Shown here piece after piece: positions 58,929-64,000 of a DNA stretch of 64,000 bases. Numbering within the stretch: position 1 is the first letter of the stretch; each line of letters begins with the position of its first letter. The stretch lies in NCBI RefSeq assembly GCF_024172125.1, contig NZ_JAMZEA010000013.1, positions 240,662 to 304,661 of the forward strand, in the 5' to 3' direction. The translations under genes were made by a program, and so were the position numbers. The notes beneath the pieces were generated by a model. It had not been told where the DNA came from and did no database searches. It was given only the letters and a program-made list of their open reading frames with translations. The DNA comes from Actinomadura rupiterrae (GTDB lineage Bacteria > Actinomycetota > Actinomycetes > Streptosporangiales > Streptosporangiaceae).

Positions 58929-58941
58929 CCGGCCGGGCCCG

Positions 58942-59526
58942 TCAGCCCTGCGGCGCGTCCGGGCGGTCGATGCCGGCCCACAGGCTGGGCAGGTTGACGA
59001 CGATGCCCTCCTGGGTGCTGCGGGCGATCACCACGACCGCCTCCTCGTCCGCGGACGGGTTCTCCTCGCGGTGCGGGACGTACGGCGGGACGAAGATGTA
59101 GTCGCCCGGCGCGGTCTCGACCCGCACCTCGCGGTCGCCCTCGGCGAAGACGAACACGGGATGCCCGGACACGATGTAGATCGCGGTCTCGGCCTCGCCG
59201 TGGTGGTGGTCGCCCGAGCTGGTCGCCGGGCCGACGTGCGTGCGGCCCATCCACAACCGCTCGGAGCCGACCGTCCGGCCGGAGATCGCCTCCAGCCGCC
59301 GCATGCCCGAGGTCTGCGCGGTGTCGCCGGTCAGCGCGTCACCGCGCACGTGCTCGATCCGCCCGGACCCCGACCACGCACCGGACCCCGACCGCGCGCC
59401 AGACCCGGACGGCGCACCGGTCCCCGACCGCGCGCCGGGCCCGGACGGCGCGTCCGGCCCGTCCGCTATCCGGCCGTGCCAGGCCGCCGTACCGGACTCC
59501 TGCCGCGTCTGCTCCGGGTCGCTCAC
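58942..59526 (-). CDS. cupin domain protein with repetitive N-terminus
   Basis: About 194 residues. The C-terminal 110 residues are a cupin (THVGPATSSGDHHHGEAETAIYIV and VPPYVPHREENPS). Residues 25-55 are low complexity (SGSGAR-type repeats encoded by about 21-bp units, 59360-59450). The GTG at 59526 lies 6 bases after CAGAAT, possibly leaderless; an internal ATG before RRLEAISG would give a cupin without the repeat region. Function unknown. Confidence 0.75.
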   Translation of the reverse strand: MSDPEQTRQESGTAAWHGRIADGPDAPSGPGARSGTGAPSGSGARSGSGAWSGSGRIEHVRGDALTGDTAQTSGMRRLEAISGRTVGSERLWMGRTHVGPATSSGDHHHGEAETAIYIVSGHPVFVFAEGDREVRVETAPGDYIFVPPYVPHREENPSADEEAVVVIARSTQEGIVVNLPSLWAGIDRPDAPQG

Positions 59527-59706
59527 GGTTCGATTCTGCCACCGGCGGGACGCGGCGGCAGGACGGCCGGTCCCTGCGGTCACTCTTGCGCCGCCTTACC
59601 TCCGGAATACCTTCCGTTGACCCCATCCAGACCCTACACTCCGCATTGTCGGCATGTGATGACGCTCCGTATGCGATTGCGCGGGCTTCCGGGAGGATGA
59701 GGACGC

Positions 59707-60729
59707 GTGAACGAACCGGCCCGGGAGGCGGCGGACCAGCTGGTCAGGCTCACCCGGCTCGTGCTGCGGTCCGGGGGCCCGCCCGCCCTCGTCCCGCCGG
59801 ACGAACCGGACGCCGGGACCCGCACGCTGCGGCACAACCGCGCCACGCTCACCGCACGCGAGACGCAGGTCTTCGGGCGGATCGTGGCGGGCCGCTGCAA
59901 CGCGCTGCTGGCCGAGCTGCTCGACCTGCCCGAACGCGCGATGGAGCAGCACCTCGCGGCGCTCCTCGCCGAGTTCGAGCTCCCCGAGACCCCGCCCCGC
60001 CCGACCGCTCCCGCGCCGCCGCCGGGACGCGGCCGGATCGCGGCGCTCCTGCTCGTCCCGGTCACCGGAACCGTGCTGATCGGCGGGGCCGCCGCCGCGT
60101 TCGCGCTGCAATCCCCCGACCCGCAGTCCCTGCGGACGGCCTCTGCACGATCGCCCCGCGACCGGGCCGCCGCCAGGTCATCGCGCGACCGGGCCACTGA
60201 GCGCCAGGCGGCCGATCGGGGCGCGGGGCGCCGGCCACTCGATCGGACCGGCGCGCATCCACCGCGTGGCGGCGCCGACCGTGCAGCCACCGTGGACCAG
60301 GTCGCGGACGCCGCCCGGCCGACGGTTCCGGTGCCGCGGCCCGCGCCGTCGCCCTCGCGCCAGCGGGTCCGGTTACCGGCGGGGACGGCGACCGCGACGT
60401 CCTTCTGGGACCAGGCGACCGCGCGCGGCGCCCGCATGTCCTACCGGACGGTCGCCAGCCCGTACTGGCCGCTCGGCACCCGCGTCCGGATCGCCTACCA
60501 CGGGCACACCGTGACGGGCCTGGTGGAGGATTTCGGTCCGGCCGCCTGGGCGATCGCGCAGCACGACATCCCGGCCATCATCGACCTGTCCGAGGAGATG
60601 ATGGCCGAGCTGACCGGACGCCGCGTGCACGCCGTCCACGTCCGGTTCGAGGTGCTGAGCTGGGGCCACGGCGACGTCTACCGCGACTCCGGTCCCGGCT
60701 ACGCCCTGGCCTTCGGGCACGGCGGCTGA
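59707..60729 (+). CDS. LuxR-type HTH, membrane segment and RlpA-like barrel fusion
   Basis: A 340-residue protein with an unusual order: residues 48-93 (LTARETQVFGRIVAGRCNAL to HLAALLAEFELPE) fit the LuxR/GerE helix-turn-helix pattern; residues 111-133 are a membrane segment (IAALLLVPVTGTVLIGGAA); residues 135-225 are an Arg/Pro-rich linker; and residues 228-325 are an RlpA-like double-psi barrel (TATSFWDQ, SPYWPLGTRVRIAYHG, VTGLVEDFGP, VRFEVLSWG). The barrel is paralogous to that at 21822. The HTH would be cytoplasmic and the barrel outside. GGGAGGATGAGG precedes the GTG. Confidence 0.7.
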   Translation: MNEPAREAADQLVRLTRLVLRSGGPPALVPPDEPDAGTRTLRHNRATLTARETQVFGRIVAGRCNALLAELLDLPERAMEQHLAALLAEFELPETPPRPTAPAPPPGRGRIAALLLVPVTGTVLIGGAAAAFALQSPDPQSLRTASARSPRDRAAARSSRDRATERQAADRGAGRRPLDRTGAHPPRGGADRAATVDQVADAARPTVPVPRPAPSPSRQRVRLPAGTATATSFWDQATARGARMSYRTVASPYWPLGTRVRIAYHGHTVTGLVEDFGPAAWAIAQHDIPAIIDLSEEMMAELTGRRVHAVHVRFEVLSWGHGDVYRDSGPGYALAFGHGG

Positions 60730-60736
60730 AACGCGA

Positions 60737-60766
60737 GAACGCGCCCCCGCGAGCAGGGGCGCGTTC
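60737..60766. terminator. hairpin between convergent genes
   Basis: GAACGCGCCCC, loop CGCGAGCA, GGGGCGCGTTC (11 bp), between the barrel fusion gene and the histidine kinase gene. Confidence 0.65.
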
Positions 60767-60775
60767 CGGTGTCCG

Positions 60776-62224
60776 TTACTCCTCGTCGTTGCCGACGTCG
60801 GAGCCTTCGGGCGGGGTCGGCGCGACGAGCGGCAGGCGCACCTGGAAGCGCGTGTCGCCCGGACGCGAGGTGACCTGGATGTCGCCGCCGTGCCGGGAAA
60901 CCACGATCCGCCACGAGATGTCCAGGCCGAGGCCGGTGCCTCGGCCGACCGCCTTGGTGGTGAAGAACGGCGTGAAGATCCGGTCGAGGTTCTCCTCCGG
61001 GATGCCCGAACCGGTGTCGCCGATCTCGACCACGGCCTGGTCGTCCTCGCGGAACGTCCGGATGCTGAGGGTGCCCGAGCCGTCCATCGCGTCCAGCGCG
61101 TTGACGATCAGGTTCGTCCACACCTGGTTCAGCTCGGCCGCGTAGACCGGGACGTCCGGCAGGTCGGAGGCGTAGTCGGTGCGCACCCGCACGTCCACCG
61201 GGATCTTGCGCTTGAGCATGGTGAGCGTGCTGTCGAGCAGCGTGCGCAGGTCCACGCTCTGGTAGGGCGCGCGGTCCAGCTGGGAGTACTGCCGGGCCGA
61301 GTCGAGCAGGCCGGTGATCCTCGTGGTCGCCTCGGAGATCTCCGACTGGAGCTGCGCGACCTCGATGGTCTCGGTCAGCCAGTGCATCGCGACGCCGAGC
61401 CGGTCGCCCGCGATCTCGGCGACGCGGTCCGCGACGTCCACCCCGATCCCGGCGGCGACCAGCGACGGCGCCAGGTCCCAGGCGTCGCCGACGCCGTGCT
61501 CCTCCAGCCAGTCGCCCAGCTCGTCCTCGGCGTCGCTGACCGCGATCGGGTCCAGCGCGGGCTGCCGGTCGCCGCCGAGCAGCCGGTCGTGCAGCGCCAC
61601 CAGCCGGGCGATGTGCTCGCAGTCCACGCCGTCCGACGCCAGCTCGACCAGCCGCTTCTGCGCGCCGATCAGCCGGTCGCCCAGCTCGGACGCGGCGCGC
61701 GCCGCCGCGGCGGCCGGGTTGTTCAGCTCGTGCGTCAGCCCGGCGGTGATGGTGCCGAGCGCGGTCAGCCGCTCCCGCTGGTCCACCAGCCGCCGGACGT
61801 TGTTCATGCCGAAGAACACGCCCTCCAGCAGGTGCGTGGCCATCGGGAACCAGGACCGGACGGCCTTGCCGAACTTGCGCGCGGGCAGCTCGAACATCCG
61901 CGACGGCCGCAGCGCGCGCAGCGTGTGCGCGTACTTCTGCTCGATCCGCTCGCCGATATAGGCCTGCACCGCGCCGCCGTACACGCCCGGCGTGTCGGAC
62001 CGGGTCGTCTCCACGGCGTGGTCGCGGACCTGGTGGCTCATCGCGACCTGCCCGTCCAGCAGGACGTAGAAGAACTCGGCCGGGTCGCCCTGCGCGCAGA
62101 TCACCTCGCCCTCGGCGTAGGTGCGCTCGCAGCCGTAGGCCGCGAGCCACTCCAGCTTCTCGTCGTCCAGGTCCTCGAACAGGAACAGCCGGCGCAGCTC
62201 GGCCGGCTCGACGGCGGTGCTCAT
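60776..62224 (-). CDS. sensor histidine kinase with cyclic-nucleotide-binding domain
   Basis: A 482-residue soluble kinase. Residues 10-125 are a Crp/cNMP-type domain (LFLFEDLDDEKLEWLAAYGC, GEVICAQGDPAEFFYVLLDG). The phosphoacceptor region is GTITAGLTHELNNPAAAAAR, and the ATPase has NLIVNALDAM, DTGSGIPEENLDRIF and GRGTGLGLDI. No membrane segment. The start overlaps the stop of the upstream receiver/oxidoreductase gene by 4 bases, so kinase and receiver are made together. Confidence 0.92.
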   Translation of the reverse strand: MSTAVEPAELRRLFLFEDLDDEKLEWLAAYGCERTYAEGEVICAQGDPAEFFYVLLDGQVAMSHQVRDHAVETTRSDTPGVYGGAVQAYIGERIEQKYAHTLRALRPSRMFELPARKFGKAVRSWFPMATHLLEGVFFGMNNVRRLVDQRERLTALGTITAGLTHELNNPAAAAARAASELGDRLIGAQKRLVELASDGVDCEHIARLVALHDRLLGGDRQPALDPIAVSDAEDELGDWLEEHGVGDAWDLAPSLVAAGIGVDVADRVAEIAGDRLGVAMHWLTETIEVAQLQSEISEATTRITGLLDSARQYSQLDRAPYQSVDLRTLLDSTLTMLKRKIPVDVRVRTDYASDLPDVPVYAAELNQVWTNLIVNALDAMDGSGTLSIRTFREDDQAVVEIGDTGSGIPEENLDRIFTPFFTTKAVGRGTGLGLDISWRIVVSRHGGDIQVTSRPGDTRFQVRLPLVAPTPPEGSDVGNDEE

Positions 62225-63867
62225 GCCTGCTCCAGGTAGCGGTGGACGAGGGCGACGGCCATCGCGCCGTCCCCGACGGCCGACGCGACGCGCTTGATCG
62301 AGCCGGACCGGACGTCGCCGGCCGCGAACACGCCCGGCATGCTGGTCTCCAGATGGTACGGCTGCCGGTTCGGCTCCCAGTCGGCCGGGTGCCGCCCGTC
62401 GACGACCAGGTCCGGGCCGGTGAGGACGAAGCCGTGCTCGTCGCGCTCGACCACGCCGTCCAGCCAGCCGGTGCCGGGCTCGGCGCCGATGAACACGAAC
62501 AGCCAGTGCGCGTGGACGGTCCGCTCGCCGTCCGGGCCGCTCAGCACCAGCCGTTCGAGCCGGTCCTCGCCGCGGCCCTCGGTGACGGCGGTGCCCGCGT
62601 GCACCTCGATGTTGCCGATCTCGGCGATCTGCTCGATCAGGTAGTGCGACATCGACCGCTCCAGGTTCTCGCCCCGGATCAGGATGTGCACCCTCTTGGC
62701 GACCTTGGACAGGTTCACCGCCGCCTGCCCGGCGGAGTTCGCGCCGCCGACGATGTACACCTCGTCGCCCTGGCAGCCGGGCGTCTCGGCCATCGCGGCG
62801 CCGTAGTAGACGCCGCGTCCGACCAGGTCGTCCAGGCCGGGCGCGTCCAGCCTGCGGTAGGCGACGCCGGTGGCGAGGATGACGGCGTGCGCGGCGATGG
62901 TCGAGCCGTCCGCCTGGGTGACGACCCGGGCGCGGCCGTGCGCCTGGATCCCGGTGACCTCGCCGGTGGTGATCAGCTCGGCGCCGAACCGCTCGGCCTG
63001 CCGCCGCGCGCGGTCGGCCAGCTGCGCGCCCGACACCCCGTCCGGGAAGCCGAGGTAGTTCTCGATCCGGGAGCTCTGCCCCGCCTGCCCGCCGGACGCG
63101 TGCCGCTCGATGAGCACGGTGTTCAGCCCCTCGGACGCCCCGTAGACCGCGGCGCCCAGCCCGGCCGGTCCGCCGCCGACCACGACCAGGTCGTAGAACT
63201 CCGCGCCCGGCGAGGTGGAAAGGCCCACCACGGCGGCCAGCTCGGCATCGGTGGGCGCGCTGAGCTGCGTGCCCTCGGCCGTCACCACCAGCGGCAGCTC
63301 GGGATCGCCCGCGGCCTTGAGCAGCTCGGTGGCCTCGGGCGCGGTGTCCAGCAGCCACGTGTAGGGCACCTGGTTGCGGGCCAGGAAGTCGCGCACCTCG
63401 TAGGACCGCGCCGACCAGCGGTGTCCCACGACGCGCAGCTCGCCCGGGCGCCGCCGGTCCGTCCGCCGCCACGCCTCCAGCTGCGCGTCGATCACCGGGT
63501 AGAACTTCTCCTCCGGCGGGTCCCACGGCTTGAGCAGGTAGTGGTCGAGGTCCACGACGTTGATCGCGCGGATCGCCGCGTCGGTGTCGGCGTAGGCGGT
63601 GAGCAGCACCCGCCGCGCGAACGGGTACAGGTCCATCGCCTGTTCGAGGAACTCCACCCCCGTCATCTCCGGCATCCGGTGGTCGGCGACGAGCACCGCC
63701 GTGTCGTCGCCGCGCAGCTTCAGCTCCCGCAACGCCGACAGCGCCTGCGGCCCCGACTCCGCGCGCAGCACCCGGTACGACTCGGCGTACCGGCGCCGCA
63801 GGTCCCGCGCCACGGCCCGGGACACGCCCGGATCGTCGTCGACGGTCACGATCACTGGTTTGACCAC
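62221..63867 (-). CDS. response regulator receiver fused to thioredoxin-reductase-like oxidoreductase
   Basis: A 548-residue fusion: receiver domain 1-125 (VTVDDDPG, phospho-aspartate in VLVADHRMPEMTG, LLTAY, LLKPW); a glutaredoxin/thioredoxin-like domain at about 150-225 (SARSYEVRDFLARNQVPYTWLL) without a CxxC; then a TrxR-type flavoprotein (DLVVVGGGPAGLGAAVYGAS, GQAGQSSRIENYLGFP, VYIVGGANSAGQAAVNL, GVFAAGDVR). The TrxR redox CxxC is missing: the place reads YYGAAMAETPGCQGD. The GTG at 63867 has GGAGGG 9 bases upstream. The adjacent kinase presumably phosphorylates the receiver. Confidence 0.88.
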   Translation of the reverse strand: MVKPVIVTVDDDPGVSRAVARDLRRRYAESYRVLRAESGPQALSALRELKLRGDDTAVLVADHRMPEMTGVEFLEQAMDLYPFARRVLLTAYADTDAAIRAINVVDLDHYLLKPWDPPEEKFYPVIDAQLEAWRRTDRRRPGELRVVGHRWSARSYEVRDFLARNQVPYTWLLDTAPEATELLKAAGDPELPLVVTAEGTQLSAPTDAELAAVVGLSTSPGAEFYDLVVVGGGPAGLGAAVYGASEGLNTVLIERHASGGQAGQSSRIENYLGFPDGVSGAQLADRARRQAERFGAELITTGEVTGIQAHGRARVVTQADGSTIAAHAVILATGVAYRRLDAPGLDDLVGRGVYYGAAMAETPGCQGDEVYIVGGANSAGQAAVNLSKVAKRVHILIRGENLERSMSHYLIEQIAEIGNIEVHAGTAVTEGRGEDRLERLVLSGPDGERTVHAHWLFVFIGAEPGTGWLDGVVERDEHGFVLTGPDLVVDGRHPADWEPNRQPYHLETSMPGVFAAGDVRSGSIKRVASAVGDGAMAVALVHRYLEQA

Positions 63868-64000
63868 GCTCGATTCCCTCCGCTTCACCCCGTACCCGCC
63901 CCAAGCGTACGGCCCCCGTCATCTCCTTTTCCGCGCCCACTCCCCGCCGCCGAGCCCTCACCTCACGTGCCCGCTTCCCACCGCCGACCGCTCGGAGGAC

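Noticed and set aside
60776..63867. Conventional thioredoxin reductase system
   Set aside because: No CxxC at the active-site position and no thioredoxin gene beside it.
60776..63961. Single open frame that would fuse the receiver/oxidoreductase region and the histidine kinase
   Set aside because: The upstream half is in the wrong frame for the receiver and oxidoreductase motifs. The two genes overlap by 4 bases in different frames, a normal coupled operon.
63868..64000. A further gene at the right edge
   Set aside because: No start with a ribosome site and no recognisable protein; it appears to be the promoter region of the receiver/oxidoreductase operon.

Overview
The window is a chromosomal stretch of a very GC-rich actinomycete. 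The signs are strong G/C third-position bias, GTG/TTG starts, many starts lying 6-8 bases after a TANNNT box with no Shine-Dalgarno sequence, a RamB-type regulator beside isocitrate lyase, an F420-type LLM oxidoreductase, a CU044_5270-family protein behind an ECF sigma factor, a class F sortase and an actinobacterial-style c-di-AMP (ydaO) riboswitch. A member of the Streptosporangiales/Thermomonosporaceae (Actinomadura-like) is my best guess; this is inference from gene content, not a phylogeny. I see no rRNA, tRNA, insertion sequence, prophage or CRISPR array.

Layout. 1-10 kb: an edge-truncated esterase, a gamma-glutamyl hydrolase-like amidotransferase, a flavohemoprotein behind a 24-bp palindrome, an MmyB-type regulator, a BNR-repeat protein coupled to a MoaD/ThiS-like protein, a dienelactone hydrolase, a molybdopterin oxidoreductase and a DUF1266 protein. 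10-20.6 kb: adenosine deaminase, a WYL regulator converging on a short-chain dehydrogenase, a fused anthranilate synthase (TrpE-TrpG) with a Trp-rich leader peptide and attenuator, a VOC/carboxymuconolactone decarboxylase pair, a DUF3311/MctP transporter pair, and a DUF6285/acyl-CoA dehydrogenase divergon. 20.6-27 kb is an envelope block: riboswitch-controlled CHAP hydrolase, RlpA-like barrel protein, secreted chitobiase, and a class F sortase with a likely substrate. 27-36 kb: phosphotransferase, TetR, thioesterase, cupin, acyl-CoA dehydrogenase, RamB, isocitrate lyase and a secreted M1 peptidase. 36-46 kb: an AT-richer secreted protein, a three-gene ABC-2 exporter, a DODA-type dioxygenase, and a CitA/CitB-like two-component pair facing an SsuBCA-like importer. 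46-60 kb: membrane and secreted unknowns, a tripeptidyl aminopeptidase, aldehyde dehydrogenase, ECF sigma operon, LLM oxidoreductase, PucR regulator with a class II aldolase, and a MarR/VOC divergon. 60-64 kb: a LuxR-HTH/transmembrane/barrel fusion, then an operon of a cNMP-domain histidine kinase and a receiver/thioredoxin-reductase-like fusion.

Common themes are carbon and fatty-acid catabolism under local regulators (RamB/aceA, TetR-like operators, PucR, MarR, WYL) and cell-envelope remodelling (CHAP, two RlpA-like barrels, sortase, hexosaminidase).

The strongest unexplained signals are: (1) short tandem duplications of 14-20 bp that span the stop codon of at least seven unrelated genes, each with a period not divisible by three; (2) a LuxR-type HTH joined through a membrane segment to an extracytoplasmic barrel domain; (3) a 16-bp perfect inverted repeat that places the ribosome site and start codon of an SDR gene in a 19-nt loop; (4) a VPWTG sorting-like signal beside a sortase; and (5) a thioredoxin-reductase-like protein with a receiver domain and no CxxC, encoded with its own histidine kinase.
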